64,000 bases of DNA from Sphingomonas bisphenolicum (GTDB lineage Bacteria; Pseudomonadota; Alphaproteobacteria; Sphingomonadales; Sphingomonadaceae). A program made the translations under genes and the position numbers. The notes below the pieces were generated by a model, which saw only the letters and a list, made by a program, of their open reading frames with translations, was not told the origin of the DNA and did no database searches. This document shows, piece by piece, positions 1 through 8,840 of this stretch. The stretch is taken from contig NZ_AP018817.1 of assembly GCF_024349785.1 (NCBI RefSeq), positions 186,001 through 250,000 of the forward strand, in the 5' to 3' direction. Numbering within the stretch: position 1 is the stretch's first letter; every line of letters begins with the position of its first letter.

Positions 1-330
1 CTTCTTCTCCGTCGCGTCGCCCCATTGCGCGACATAATTGTCCTGCACCCGGTTGATGCTGGTGCCGTCCCACCAATGCGCCTTCGCCAGCGCCGCGATA
101 TTGGCGACATGGCGCGGCGAAAAGCCGGGTGCGAGCTGGATGACCACGCGCTTGCCGCCCTCTATGGTCATCACCAGCAGTTCGTCCGCTGGTATCGGCC
201 GCCATGCGCCCGCCGGCGCCTGCGCCACCACGGCGGCGGGCGTGGCGGGCGGATCGGTGGCGAGAGCCGGGACGGCAAGACAGGCGGGAAGGACGATGGC
301 GGACAGCGCAAGCGCGAGAAGACGGTTCAT
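1..330 (-). CDS. Exported peptidyl-prolyl cis-trans isomerase (cyclophilin type), 3' end cut by the window
   Basis: The first 110 codons of a minus-strand gene are visible; the rest lies left of base 1. Residues 1-25 form a signal peptide ([16 protein letters not shown], then a small-residue cleavage region), so the protein acts in the periplasm. After a Pro/Ala linker, '[17 protein letters not shown]' followed by '[32 protein letters not shown]' spacing matches the opening of cyclophilin domains, which catalyse proline isomerisation during folding. The catalytic Arg and most of the domain are probably just entering at the window edge. The start is the only ATG giving a signal peptide. It is transcribed away from the tRNA gene. 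Confidence 0.8.
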   Translation of the reverse strand, partial: MNRLLALALSAIVLPACLAVPALATDPPATPAAVVAQAPAGAWRPIPADELLVMTIEGGKRVVIQLAPGFSPRHVANIAALAKAHWWDGTSINRVQDNYVAQWGDATEKK

Positions 331-435
331 GCACCGATCAAACAGCGGCGTCGGGATAAAGTAAAGCATCCCCTGCCTATACCCCTTGCCTAGCCGCACA
401 TCGCACGATAGGGAGCCGCACTTCCAGTGCAATGC

Positions 436-526
436 GGAGCGGTGGCCGAGTGGTCGAAGGCGCTCGCCTGGAAAGTGAGTATACGCCAAAAGCGTATCCA
501 GGGTTCGAATCCCTGCCGCTCCGCCA
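436..526 (+). tRNA. tRNA-Ser (anticodon GGA)
   Basis: The acceptor stem GGAGCGG (436-442) pairs with CCGCTCC (516-522), followed by discriminator G and an encoded CCA (524-526). The anticodon loop contains CTGGAAA, giving anticodon GGA, which reads UCC and UCU serine codons. A long variable arm (around GTATACGCCAAAAGCGTAT) and the T-loop GGTTCGAATCC are present, as expected for a class II serine tRNA. No integrase or att duplication is visible next to it. Confidence 0.96.
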
Positions 527-536
527 AAATACATTA

Positions 537-913
537 TTCTTGCTGTATAATTCTCATTCTGCGGCGAAGTCGATCGTGGAGGCATGGGTTTTCCCGGCGC
601 GCGGCATTGAGCGGCCTGGCGTCGCTGCGGGGAGCGCAGTCACCGGGTTCGCCAATGGCCGGCGACCGGTTCGGTGCGGCCAAGGCCCCAATGTGGCGAT
701 ATGCGGTCCCGCAGGATCGAAGCCTGTCGCAATGTTATTTTCGCGCGATCGAGGCGCAGGCGGACATGACGCTGGCGAACGAGCCGGAATGCTTCGATCA
801 GAGCCTGGCGCGGCCTCGACCCCGAGCGCCGGCTGGCGCGTCCGCGACCGTCATTCCATCACCATGACAAACCGACAGTGTCGCGGCGTTCCATGGCAAT
901 GCCGCCGACAATG
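537..913. other. Intergenic stretch, nothing recognised
   Basis: This 377-base gap lies between tRNA-Ser and the 3' end of the MarR gene. Open frames cross it, but none has a convincing ribosome binding site or recognisable protein, and two of them run through the tRNA. The first 40 bases after the tRNA are AT-rich and may hold the processing or termination signal, but I see no clear hairpin with a T-tract. Confidence 0.4.
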
Positions 914-1447
914 TCAGTCGTCGCCGATATCCTGAGCCTCCCCTACGCCAGCAACGATCATCCCCAGAACGCGGGTCGCCAACTCCATCTCCTGTTCGCT
1001 CAACTTGGCAAATACCGTCGATCGGATGTCCGACAGGATCGGCTGAACCTGTTCGACAACCTCCATGCCGGCCGGCGTGATCTCGATATGGCGCGATCGC
1101 TTGTCGTGCGGATTCTCCGTCCGCCGGATCAAACCGTCGGCTTCCAGCGAATTCAGCGTCCGGATCAGCGGCGGCCATTGAATGGCAAGACGGGCCGACA
1201 GCAGCGACGTGGTGACCGGCGGCGGCGCGACGCTGAGGACGAAAAGGGTCTGCCATCTGGACCTGGACTGACCGGTCGCGGCCAGCATCCGATTCTCGAC
1301 ATGCGTCCCCCAGCGGCGGGCCGACAGCGAGAGTATTCGGGTCAGCCGGAATTCGACATCGTCCCGCGATCCTTCCGGAAAATAGGCGCGATATTGCGGC
1401 GTGCTGCTGTCGAACGGGTCGACTGGATTGGAGTCGTCGGAGGCCAT
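914..1447 (-). CDS. MarR-family transcriptional regulator
   Basis: A 177-residue protein starting MASDDSNPVD. A winged helix-turn-helix spans roughly residues 55-130: 'SRSRWQTLFVLS', then 'LSARLAIQWPPLIRTLNSLEADGLI' (recognition region) and the wing 'RRTENPHDKRSRHIEITPAG', the MarR hallmark. Helices at both ends would form the dimer interface. MarR proteins are usually repressors released by small aromatic ligands. It is transcribed divergently from the TonB receptor/TfdA operon, and an 18-bp dyad sits on that operon's promoter, so it probably controls the operon. An in-frame ATG at 1474 is possible, but ATG 1447 has a purine-rich GGGAA upstream. Confidence 0.88.
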   Translation of the reverse strand: MASDDSNPVDPFDSSTPQYRAYFPEGSRDDVEFRLTRILSLSARRWGTHVENRMLAATGQSRSRWQTLFVLSVAPPPVTTSLLSARLAIQWPPLIRTLNSLEADGLIRRTENPHDKRSRHIEITPAGMEVVEQVQPILSDIRSTVFAKLSEQEMELATRVLGMIVAGVGEAQDIGDD

Positions 1448-1565
1448 GTCATTCCCATCGCAAGGCAGGCGCACTGAATTTTAGCCCGCCAGTCATTCTT
1501 AGCGGCGCTCTTGAATAACTGCAAAATGCCCGTTTTCCGCCGGTCTTCTAGATAGCAGGAGGGCG

Positions 1566-1594
1566 TTGACAATATATGTATCACGGTACATAAA
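1566..1594 (+). promoter_or_regulatory. Predicted sigma70 promoter with overlapping MarR-type operator dyad (1575-1592)
   Basis: TTGACA (1566-1571) is a consensus -35. With a 17-base spacer, CATAAA (1589-1594) can serve as -10. Between and over them lies the dyad TATGTA-TCACGG-TACATA (1575-1592), with perfect 6-bp arms. An 18-bp dyad covering spacer and -10 in the gap between a MarR gene and its divergent target is the usual layout of a MarR operator. The assignment to this regulator is inferred from position. Confidence 0.65.
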
Positions 1595-1631
1595 TTGCGC
1601 AGAGGCCGCAGCAGAAGGCCAGGAGAGGGAA

Positions 1632-4556
1632 ATGACGATGCGATTGAGCACCCAGCACATGCGCGCAAATGCGAGCGTCCTGGCCATTGTCGGGGTAGCG
1701 ATGGCGGCCCTGCCGATCGGCGCAGCCGCACAGGAAGCCGTGACGGCCGAACCGTCCGCCACGCAGCAATCCGCCCAAGCCGCTGACGCGACCCCCGCCA
1801 ACCTGCCCGTGACGGACATCGTCGTGACGGGTACGCGGCTGGGTTCCAACTTCAACGCACCGACACCCGTCACCTCGATCGGCGCAGAACGGCTGGATGC
1901 GCTGGGTATCACCAATGTCGGCGAAGCGCTGAACCAGCTACCCAGTTTCCGCGCATCGAGCGGTCCGGCGGCCCAGGCCAATCTGGGCGGCAATATCGGT
2001 GCGCGGCTGCTCGATCTGCGGGGACTTGATCCGCAGCGCACGCTCGTCCTGGTCGATGGCAAGCGTTTCGTGCCCAGCACTGTGCAGGGGTCGGTCGATA
2101 CCAACCTCATCCCGTCCTCCCTGCTGCGCACGGTCGATGTCGTGACCGGGGGCGCTTCGGCCGCCTATGGTTCGGATGCGGTCGCGGGCGTCGTGAACTT
2201 CGTCCTCGACCGGAAGAAGGAAGGGCTGGACGGCGAATTTGCCGCCGGCATGTCGCAGCGCGGCGATGACGGCAATCTGTTCGCCAGCCTTTCGGGCGGC
2301 ATGAGCCTGGGCGATCGCGTCCATGTGATCGGCGCGGTCGAATATGAAAAGCTGGAAGGCCTGGGCACCTGCACGAGCCGCAGCTGGTGCGATAGTCAGA
2401 CCCTGATCCTGGGCAACACGCCCGGCGCCGGTGGCCTGCCCGCCAACCTCATCATCGGCGGAGTCAATACATCGACCATGACGCCGGGCGGCTTGATCAA
2501 CCGGTCCTATAATGCGGCGGGTCAGGCGATCGGCACGACGGCGACCGACCCCCTGCGCGGCACCAAGTTCCTGGCCGACGGCACGCCGGGCCAATTCCAA
2601 TATGGCACGCTGGTCGGCCCGCTCTTCATGCTCGGCGGCGAGGGACAGGGGCGTAACGGCTTCATCTCCGCGCTGCGGCTCAAAGTACCGCTGGAACGGG
2701 TTTCCACCTATGGCGCCCTGACGGCGGAACTGACCGACGATGTGACGCTGACCGCCGACGTCTCCTACGGGCGCGTCAAGGGCACGGTCGACGGCGCCAT
2801 CTTCCGCGACTTCAATGGTACGCTGCTGGGTCGCATCAAGCGCGACAATCCCTTCATTCCCGCCGCCGTGGCGTCGGCGATGGACGCCAATGGCGTCGCC
2901 TCCTTCATCCTGGGCAAGGCGGCGTTCGACCTTGGTCCCGGTCGCGCGACATCGACCACGGAAACCTATCGCGGCGTGCTGGGCGTCGAGGGGAAACTGA
3001 GCGACAAATGGACGGTGAACGGCTTCTACCAATATGGTCGCACCAATTTCACCCAGCGCGCGACGAACCTGGTCAATCAGGCCAATCTGCTCAAGGCGGT
3101 GGACGCGGTGCAGTCCGGCGGCCAGACCGTATGCCGCGTCAACGCCGATGGCATCGCCAGCAACGACGATCCTGCCTGCGTGCCCTTCAATCCGTTCGGC
3201 GAGGGGCGCTACAGCCAGGCGTCGGTCGGTTATATCACCGGCAACGGTCTGCAACATACGGTCAATGAACAGCATGTCGCGGGCGTGGACCTGCGTGGCG
3301 AACTGTTCGACCTGCCCGCCGGGCCGGTGACGGTCGCGGTCGGCGCGGAATATCGCCGCGATACGGTGGATGGCACCGCCGATCCGATTTCGGCCGCGAA
3401 CGGTTTCTATTCGCTCAACGGGTCGGCCTTGTCGGGCGGCGTGACGGTGAAGGAGCTGTTCGGCGAAATCGCCGTTCCAGTGTTGCGGGATTCGGCGGTC
3501 GGCTATGCCCTCGACCTCAATGGCGCGGTCCGGCGCACCCATTATAGCACGACGGGGTCTGTCACGACCTGGAAGGCGGGCCTCGTCTATGAGCCGGTCG
3601 AAGGCGTGCGGCTACGCGGCACCCGGTCGCGCGATATTCGCGCGCCCAATATCTTCGAACTGTTCGGCCCGCAGACGCTCCGCTCGATCGGCCTGTCCGA
3701 CCCGCTGAACGGCGGATTGCAGACCAATCCCTTCGTCATCACAGGCGCAAATCCCGACCTGTCCGTCGAAAAGGCGGACAGCTGGACCGGCGGCTTCGTG
3801 ATCGCGCCGCGCCACGGCCTGCTCCAGCGCCTGCGTCTGTCGGTCGATTATTACAACATCAAGGTAGCCGACGCGATCGGCGCCCTCGGCGCGCAGACGC
3901 TGGTCAACCGCTGCGCCCAGGGGGCCACCAATTTCTGCAGCCAGATCACGCGCGACGCCAATAACCAGATTCTTCAGGTGCGCGACGTCATCCTCAATTC
4001 CAATGCGCTCAAGACCAGCGGCTATGACATCGAATTCCAATATCGTCAGCCGCTCGGATCGTGGGGCGAATTGAACGCGCAACTGATCGCGAATATCACC
4101 AAGGAACTGACGACCGTCGACGCGCTGGGCGCGGTGGATCGCGCCGGCCAGACCGGCGTCCGCACCGGGACGATACCGGGCGTGCCCGATTATGTGCTGG
4201 ACGGCGTGCTGACCTGGACGGTCGGCAAATTCCAGTTGACCGGCCATGGCCGCTACATTCCGTCGGGGATTTACTGGACAAATTTCGTCGGGCCGGATCA
4301 GGATGGCTATGCCGTGACCGCGCCGAACAGCGTCGACAACAATAATGTGCCGAGCCGCTTCTACCTCGACATGACGGCGCGGGTGAATGTCGATGCCGGC
4401 AACGGCCGGACCTTCCAGCTGTTCGCCACGGTGAACAACCTGCTCGACCGCGATCCGCCCGCCATGCCCGGGCCATCGGGCGGTACCAACCAGATCCTGT
4501 TCGATCCGGTCGGTCGTGCGTTCAAGATCGGCGCCCGCTTCCACTTCGGTTCATAA
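1632..4556 (+). CDS. TonB-dependent outer-membrane receptor (first gene of the TfdA-like operon)
   Basis: A 974-residue receptor. Residues 1-34 are a signal peptide ending AAAQEA, and a TonB-box-like DIVVTG is at 62-67. A plug domain follows, with 'LDLRGLDPQRTLVLVDGKR' and 'VVTGGASAAYGSDAVAGVVNF', and then a 22-strand-type barrel ending in FKIGARFHFGS. The start is ATG 1632, preceded by AGGAGAGGGA; the frame extends upstream to 1566, but that codon lies inside the -35 box. Such receptors import scarce substrates using TonB energy. As first gene of an operon with a symporter and a TfdA-like oxygenase, it probably imports the same acidic substrate across the outer membrane. The substrate itself cannot be read from the sequence. 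Confidence 0.95.
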   Translation: MTMRLSTQHMRANASVLAIVGVAMAALPIGAAAQEAVTAEPSATQQSAQAADATPANLPVTDIVVTGTRLGSNFNAPTPVTSIGAERLDALGITNVGEALNQLPSFRASSGPAAQANLGGNIGARLLDLRGLDPQRTLVLVDGKRFVPSTVQGSVDTNLIPSSLLRTVDVVTGGASAAYGSDAVAGVVNFVLDRKKEGLDGEFAAGMSQRGDDGNLFASLSGGMSLGDRVHVIGAVEYEKLEGLGTCTSRSWCDSQTLILGNTPGAGGLPANLIIGGVNTSTMTPGGLINRSYNAAGQAIGTTATDPLRGTKFLADGTPGQFQYGTLVGPLFMLGGEGQGRNGFISALRLKVPLERVSTYGALTAELTDDVTLTADVSYGRVKGTVDGAIFRDFNGTLLGRIKRDNPFIPAAVASAMDANGVASFILGKAAFDLGPGRATSTTETYRGVLGVEGKLSDKWTVNGFYQYGRTNFTQRATNLVNQANLLKAVDAVQSGGQTVCRVNADGIASNDDPACVPFNPFGEGRYSQASVGYITGNGLQHTVNEQHVAGVDLRGELFDLPAGPVTVAVGAEYRRDTVDGTADPISAANGFYSLNGSALSGGVTVKELFGEIAVPVLRDSAVGYALDLNGAVRRTHYSTTGSVTTWKAGLVYEPVEGVRLRGTRSRDIRAPNIFELFGPQTLRSIGLSDPLNGGLQTNPFVITGANPDLSVEKADSWTGGFVIAPRHGLLQRLRLSVDYYNIKVADAIGALGAQTLVNRCAQGATNFCSQITRDANNQILQVRDVILNSNALKTSGYDIEFQYRQPLGSWGELNAQLIANITKELTTVDALGAVDRAGQTGVRTGTIPGVPDYVLDGVLTWTVGKFQLTGHGRYIPSGIYWTNFVGPDQDGYAVTAPNSVDNNNVPSRFYLDMTARVNVDAGNGRTFQLFATVNNLLDRDPPAMPGPSGGTNQILFDPVGRAFKIGARFHFGS

Positions 4557-4579
4557 GGCCGGGATCGAGAGGAGCCGAG

Positions 4580-5998
4580 ATGAGCATGACCGCAACCGAT
4601 CCGTCACCCCCCGTCGTCATCGAGGTGACGGATGTGATCGAGCGCCAGGGGATCAATGCGTTCGTCATCCGTCTCGTCGCGATATCCTGGGCGGTCACCT
4701 TTCTCGACGGCTTCGACATGCTCGTCATCTCCTTCGTCGCGCCCTATCTGCGCGACGGGTTCGGGGCGGACGTGATTTCGCTGGGCGAACTCTTCGCCAC
4801 GGGCGTGTTCGGTGCGATGCTGGGCGGGATCGCGTTCGGCTGGCTGGGCGATCTTTATGGGCGGCGCCCGGTCATCATCGCATCGGTCGCGGCGTTCGGG
4901 GCCACCAGCATCGCCATGGCGCTCGCGCCGAATATGCAGACGCTGTTGCTTCTCCGCTTCCTAAACGGCGTGGCTCTGGGCGGGCTGATGCCGCTCGCCT
5001 GGGCGCTCAACATCGAATTTGTGCCCAGCCGCTATCGGGCGACGGTCGTGACCGTCATCATGATGGGCTATACGCTGGGCGGCGTGGTCGCCGGACCGAT
5101 GACGGTCTGGCTCGCCCCCCATTATGGCTGGCAATCGGTATTCATGGTGTCGGGCGTGGCGACACTGCTGCTCGTCCCGCTTCTCTTCGCCCTGCTGCCG
5201 GAATCCGCCCGCTACCTGGCGGTGAAGGCGCGATCGCCCGAAAAAATCGCCAGAGCGCTGAACGCGCTGGCGCCGGGGCTTGGCGCCAGGCCGCAGGATC
5301 ATTTCGTGGTGACCGACGAAGCGACGGCCTCGACCGGGCAGACCTTCCGCATCGCGACCCTGTTCAAAGGCGACCTGCGCCCGATCACCACCCTGCTCTG
5401 GTTCGCCTATATCGGCAGTTCGATGGCAGTCTATTTCAAGTCGAATTGGGGACCGATCATCTTCGAAGATGTCGGCTTCACCCGGACCCAGGCGGCCATG
5501 ATCATGTCGGTCAGCTCGATCGGCGGTTCGCTCGCGGGGCTGGCGCTCATGCGCTTCACCGACCGGCTGGGTCCGATCGCCATCGCCTTCTATCCGATGC
5601 TGGCGGCGCCGCTGCTTCTGGTCATGGGCCTGGCGCCCGTCTCGCTACAGGGGCTGGCCGCTTTCTCCCTGCTCAGCATGGCGATGATCAGCGGCACGCA
5701 TTTCGGCATGCATTCCATCGCGGGGATTTTCTACCCCAGCGCGATCCGCGCCAATGGCGCGGGATGGGCGACGTCGGTCGCGAAGATCGGCTCAATCTTC
5801 GCGCCGCTGCTGGGCGGCTATCTGCTGGCGATGAACATGCCGCCGCGCCTGCTGTTCGTCCTGCTGGCGGCCACGCCGCTGCTCTCTGCCATTTCGCTCG
5901 TCCTGCTCGCCCGTGTCGGCAAGCGCCGGGCCGCCCGCAATCCCCTTCCCACCGAAAACATCGTCCTTCCGGCGCAAGCCGCGGCGACGAAGCCCTAA
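4580..5998 (+). CDS. MFS transporter, aromatic acid:H+ symporter (AAHS) family
   Basis: A 472-residue inner-membrane protein with about 12 transmembrane segments. The first segment carries 'FLDGFDMLVISFVAP', the D-G-x-D signature of AAHS carriers such as PcaK, BenK and the 2,4-D carrier TfdK. The loop 2-3 motif 'GWLGDLYGRRP' and a repeat around 'LMRFTDRLGP' are also present. AAHS proteins take up benzoate-, protocatechuate- or phenoxyacetate-like anions with protons. The gene begins 23 bases after the receptor and 14 bases before the TfdA-like gene, so one transcript would cover outer-membrane uptake, inner-membrane uptake and oxidation of one compound. Confidence 0.9.
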   Translation: MSMTATDPSPPVVIEVTDVIERQGINAFVIRLVAISWAVTFLDGFDMLVISFVAPYLRDGFGADVISLGELFATGVFGAMLGGIAFGWLGDLYGRRPVIIASVAAFGATSIAMALAPNMQTLLLLRFLNGVALGGLMPLAWALNIEFVPSRYRATVVTVIMMGYTLGGVVAGPMTVWLAPHYGWQSVFMVSGVATLLLVPLLFALLPESARYLAVKARSPEKIARALNALAPGLGARPQDHFVVTDEATASTGQTFRIATLFKGDLRPITTLLWFAYIGSSMAVYFKSNWGPIIFEDVGFTRTQAAMIMSVSSIGGSLAGLALMRFTDRLGPIAIAFYPMLAAPLLLVMGLAPVSLQGLAAFSLLSMAMISGTHFGMHSIAGIFYPSAIRANGAGWATSVAKIGSIFAPLLGGYLLAMNMPPRLLFVLLAATPLLSAISLVLLARVGKRRAARNPLPTENIVLPAQAAATKP

Positions 5999-6012
5999 CA
6001 GGAAATATCATC

Positions 6013-6927
6013 ATGGCTTTAACTGCGACCCCCATCACCCCGCGCTTCGGCGCCGAGCTTTCGGGCATCGACGTCGGCAAGCCGCTGAGCGACGCCGATT
6101 TCACCGCCATTAAGGACGCGATGAACCAATGGGGCGTGTGCGTCATTCGCGGAACCGGCTTTGACAACGCCGCCCACATCGCCTTCAGTCGCCATTTCGG
6201 CCATCTGGAAACCGCGCCCGCGGTGAAGAACCGGCCCCGCCGCCACCCGAACACGCCCGAGATATTCGACGCCAGCAACCTGACTCCGACGGGCGAGATA
6301 CTGGTCGATGAAAATATGGTGCTGCACAAAAAGGGCGACCGGCTCTGGCATACCGACTCCTCCTTCATGGACCTGCGCTCGGCCTATTCGCTGTTGCTCG
6401 CCTATGAAGTGCCCAAGGAAGGCGGCCTCACCTATTTCGCGGACATGCGCTCGGCCTATGAAGACCTGCCGGCCGATATCCGGGAGAAGGTCGATACCCT
6501 GCAGGCCGAACATTCGCTCTGGTATTCGCGCCTGCTCGCCGGTTTTCCGATCACGGAGGAGGAGATTGACGGCCGTCCCAAGGCGCGCCAGCCGATGGTC
6601 ATGCATCAGGAAGCGACCGGACGCACCGCCATCTATATCGGCAGCCATGCGATGGATGTCATGGGCCTGCCGCGTGCGGAAGGCCGTGCACTTATCCAAT
6701 ATCTGATCGCATTCGCGACTCAGCCGCAATATGTTTTCGGCGTATCCTACGAACCGGGCGATATCGTCATCTGGGACAATCTGGCGACCATGCATCGGGG
6801 CGGCGATTTCGACATCTACAAGGAGCGGCGCGACATGCGCCGGACGACCGTGCGCGAAGGCGAGCCGCCCGAACATGCCGACGATCCGTTCACGGCCTAT
6901 TTTTCCGCGTCGGCGCCAAAGAACTGA
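6013..6927 (+). CDS. TfdA-like Fe(II)/2-oxoglutarate-dependent dioxygenase (TauD/TfdA family)
   Basis: A 304-residue cytoplasmic oxygenase. The iron ligands are visible as the 2-His-1-carboxylate set: H113 and D115 in LWHTDSSF, and H261 in ATMHRGGDFDIY. An Arg pair near R276-R277 in 'RRDMRRTTV' fits the 2-oxoglutarate carboxylate clamp. H113/D115 fall at the residue numbers known for TfdA, and stretches such as 'DMRSAYEDLP' and 'IYIGSHAMDVMGLPRAEGR' recall TfdA more than TauD. TfdA hydroxylates the carbon between ether oxygen and carboxylate, so the ether collapses to an alcohol or phenol plus a 2-oxo acid. The start ATG 6013 has AGGAAA upstream. The true substrate is unknown; aryloxy- or alkoxy-carboxylates are the first guess. 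Confidence 0.88.
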   Translation: MALTATPITPRFGAELSGIDVGKPLSDADFTAIKDAMNQWGVCVIRGTGFDNAAHIAFSRHFGHLETAPAVKNRPRRHPNTPEIFDASNLTPTGEILVDENMVLHKKGDRLWHTDSSFMDLRSAYSLLLAYEVPKEGGLTYFADMRSAYEDLPADIREKVDTLQAEHSLWYSRLLAGFPITEEEIDGRPKARQPMVMHQEATGRTAIYIGSHAMDVMGLPRAEGRALIQYLIAFATQPQYVFGVSYEPGDIVIWDNLATMHRGGDFDIYKERRDMRRTTVREGEPPEHADDPFTAYFSASAPKN

Positions 6928-6936
6928 TCCGTCACG

Positions 6937-7908
6937 ATGCCCGACAAGCCCCGGATATTGGTGACGCGCAAATGGCCCGACCGGGTCCAGGCGCTGATCG
7001 CGGAACGATATGACGCGACATTCAACGATGACGACATTGCGCTGACGAGTGCGCAATTGGCGGCCGCGATGCGCGACTTTGATGCGCTCTGCCCCACCAT
7101 CACCGACCGGCTGGATGCCAGCATATTGGGGGTTGCGGGGCGCCGGGTGCAGATCATCGCCAATTACGGCGCCGGCGTCGATCATATCGATCTTCCCGCG
7201 GTGCGGACGGCGGAACTTATCGCGACCAATACGCCTGGCGTGCTGACGGACGCGACTGCGGACATCGCCATCACCCTGATGCTGATGACGGCGCGCCGCG
7301 CAGGCGAAGGCGAACGGGAATTGCGGGCCGGGCAATGGACCGGCTGGCGGCCGACCCATCTGCTCGGCACCAGTTTGCGCGGCAAGACGCTGGGGCTGGT
7401 GGGCTTTGGCCGGATCGCGCAGGCGATGGCGGAGCGCGCGCGTTTCGGCTTTGGCATGAACATCGTCTATTTCTCGCGACGACCCGGCGCACAGGACGAT
7501 GAGCGGCGCCTGGACGCCCGCTACGTCCCTGCGCTGACCGACATGGTCGCGCACAGCGACGTCGTATCGCTGCATATTCCGGGCGGCGCGGAAACCCGCA
7601 ACATCATCGATGCGGGCATATTCGCGCGCATGGCGCCTCATGCCATATTGATCAACACCGCGCGGGGCGACGTCGTCGACGAAAGCGCGTTGATCGACGC
7701 GCTGGAAACCGGGCGGATCGGTGGCGCGGGTCTGGATGTCTTCGCCGGCGAACCCCATGTCTCGCAACGCCTGCGCGATGCGCCGAACACGGTTCTCCTC
7801 CCCCACCTGGGCAGCGCGACGCGGGAGACGCGGGAGGCGATGGGCCTGCGCGCCCTTGCCAACCTCGACGACTGGAGGGAGGGGCGGGTGCCCCGAGATA
7901 GTCTGTAG
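6937..7908 (+). CDS. D-isomer-specific 2-hydroxyacid dehydrogenase (glyoxylate/hydroxypyruvate reductase-like)
   Basis: 323 residues. The Rossmann motif GLVGFGRIAQAMAE starts near residue 153. Catalytic residues of the family are R243 in NTARGDVVDE, E272 in FAGEP and H290 in LLPHLGSAT. Family members use NAD(P)H to reduce 2-oxo acids to D-2-hydroxy acids, and the overall pattern ('NYGAGVDHIDLPA', 'TNTPGVLTDATAD') is that of glyoxylate/hydroxypyruvate reductases. It begins 9 bases after the TfdA-like gene and overlaps the glycerate kinase gene by one base, which points to reduction of the 2-oxo acid released by the oxygenase. Glyoxylate would give glycolate and hydroxypyruvate would give D-glycerate; the kinase neighbour favours the latter. 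Confidence 0.9.
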   Translation: MPDKPRILVTRKWPDRVQALIAERYDATFNDDDIALTSAQLAAAMRDFDALCPTITDRLDASILGVAGRRVQIIANYGAGVDHIDLPAVRTAELIATNTPGVLTDATADIAITLMLMTARRAGEGERELRAGQWTGWRPTHLLGTSLRGKTLGLVGFGRIAQAMAERARFGFGMNIVYFSRRPGAQDDERRLDARYVPALTDMVAHSDVVSLHIPGGAETRNIIDAGIFARMAPHAILINTARGDVVDESALIDALETGRIGGAGLDVFAGEPHVSQRLRDAPNTVLLPHLGSATRETREAMGLRALANLDDWREGRVPRDSL

Positions 7909-8831
7909 TGGGGACGGCCATCGACGATCTTATCGCGGCCGAGCGGTTGCCCCCATCCTATGCCGCGATTGTCGATCGCTGGTGGCGGCCCCTCGCAAGA
8001 CAAATCGCGCAATGGCATGGGTCGGCCGGACGCACCCTGGTCATCGGTATGAACGGGGCGCAGGGCAGCGGGAAATCCACGGTCTGCCGCTTCCTTCAGG
8101 CGTCGTTGCTGCCCGAATATGGGCTGTCGGCTACGGTCGTCGCGCTTGATGATCTTTACCTGCCGTTGCAGGCGCGGGAGCAGATGGCGCAGGACATCCA
8201 TCCCCTCTTTCGGACGCGCGGGGTGCCGGGGACGCACGATGTCGATGCCGGGATATCGCTGCTGGAGGATATGGCGGCCGGGCGGGAGGTCCTGATCCCC
8301 CGTTTCAGCAAGGCGCTGGACGATCGATTGCCGCGGACCGGCTGGACGCGTCATTCCGGCAAGGTCGATATCCTGCTGTTCGAAGGCTGGTGCGTGGGCG
8401 CGCGACCGGAGGATGCCACAAGCCTGATCCAGCCGCTCAACGCGCTGGAGGCGCAGGACGACCCCGACGGCATCTGGCGGGACCACGTCAACCATGCCCT
8501 TGAAACATCCTATGCCCAATGGTTTTCCCTTATCGATCATCTGGTGATGTTGCAGCCGCCCTCGTTCGACCATGTCCTGAACAACCGGCTGCTCCAGGAA
8601 CATAAGCTTCGCGCGATCGCGCCGGATGCGCCGGGGATCATGGACGACGCTGCCGTGGCCCGCTTCGTCAGCCATTATGAGCGCCTGACCCGGCACATGT
8701 TCGCCGACCTTCCGGCGCGCCCAGATATGGTATTCCTGCTCGATGCGCAGCAGAATGTGATGTCCTGCCAACGCCTTGCCCACACATGCTTCCCCTGCGT
8801 GCAGCCGCAATGTTGCACCGGGATCGTCTGA
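7908..8831 (+). CDS. Glycerate kinase-like P-loop kinase (GLYK/YggC type)
   Basis: 307 residues from a GTG start that overlaps the preceding stop (TAGTG). The Walker A motif is 'GMNGAQGSGKST' (residues 47-58), followed by 'VVALDDLYLP' and 'LLFEGWCVGARP'. This arrangement is that of plant-type D-glycerate 3-kinases and bacterial YggC-like proteins of the phosphoribulokinase/uridine kinase fold, which make 3-phosphoglycerate from glycerate and ATP. Placed directly after a hydroxypyruvate-reductase-like gene, it would feed the carbon fragment into lower glycolysis. The last 20 residues are oddly rich in cysteine (five Cys after residue 290) and do not look like family sequence, so the C-terminus may be a late extension or an altered frame. 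Confidence 0.82.
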   Translation: MGTAIDDLIAAERLPPSYAAIVDRWWRPLARQIAQWHGSAGRTLVIGMNGAQGSGKSTVCRFLQASLLPEYGLSATVVALDDLYLPLQAREQMAQDIHPLFRTRGVPGTHDVDAGISLLEDMAAGREVLIPRFSKALDDRLPRTGWTRHSGKVDILLFEGWCVGARPEDATSLIQPLNALEAQDDPDGIWRDHVNHALETSYAQWFSLIDHLVMLQPPSFDHVLNNRLLQEHKLRAIAPDAPGIMDDAAVARFVSHYERLTRHMFADLPARPDMVFLLDAQQNVMSCQRLAHTCFPCVQPQCCTGIV

Positions 8832-8840
8832 AAAGGAGCG

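Noticed and set aside
436..526. tRNA-Ser as an integration site for a genomic island
   Set aside because: No integrase, no direct repeat of the tRNA 3' end and no mobility gene in the window.
432..935. Plus-strand open frames of 146 and 167 codons
   Set aside because: They read through tRNA-Ser and have no recognisable protein pattern or ribosome binding site.
4516..6927. An 803-codon plus-strand open frame spanning the symporter and oxygenase region
   Set aside because: Only its last 304 codons (from 6013) are a real gene; the upstream part is an out-of-frame shadow of the AAHS transporter.
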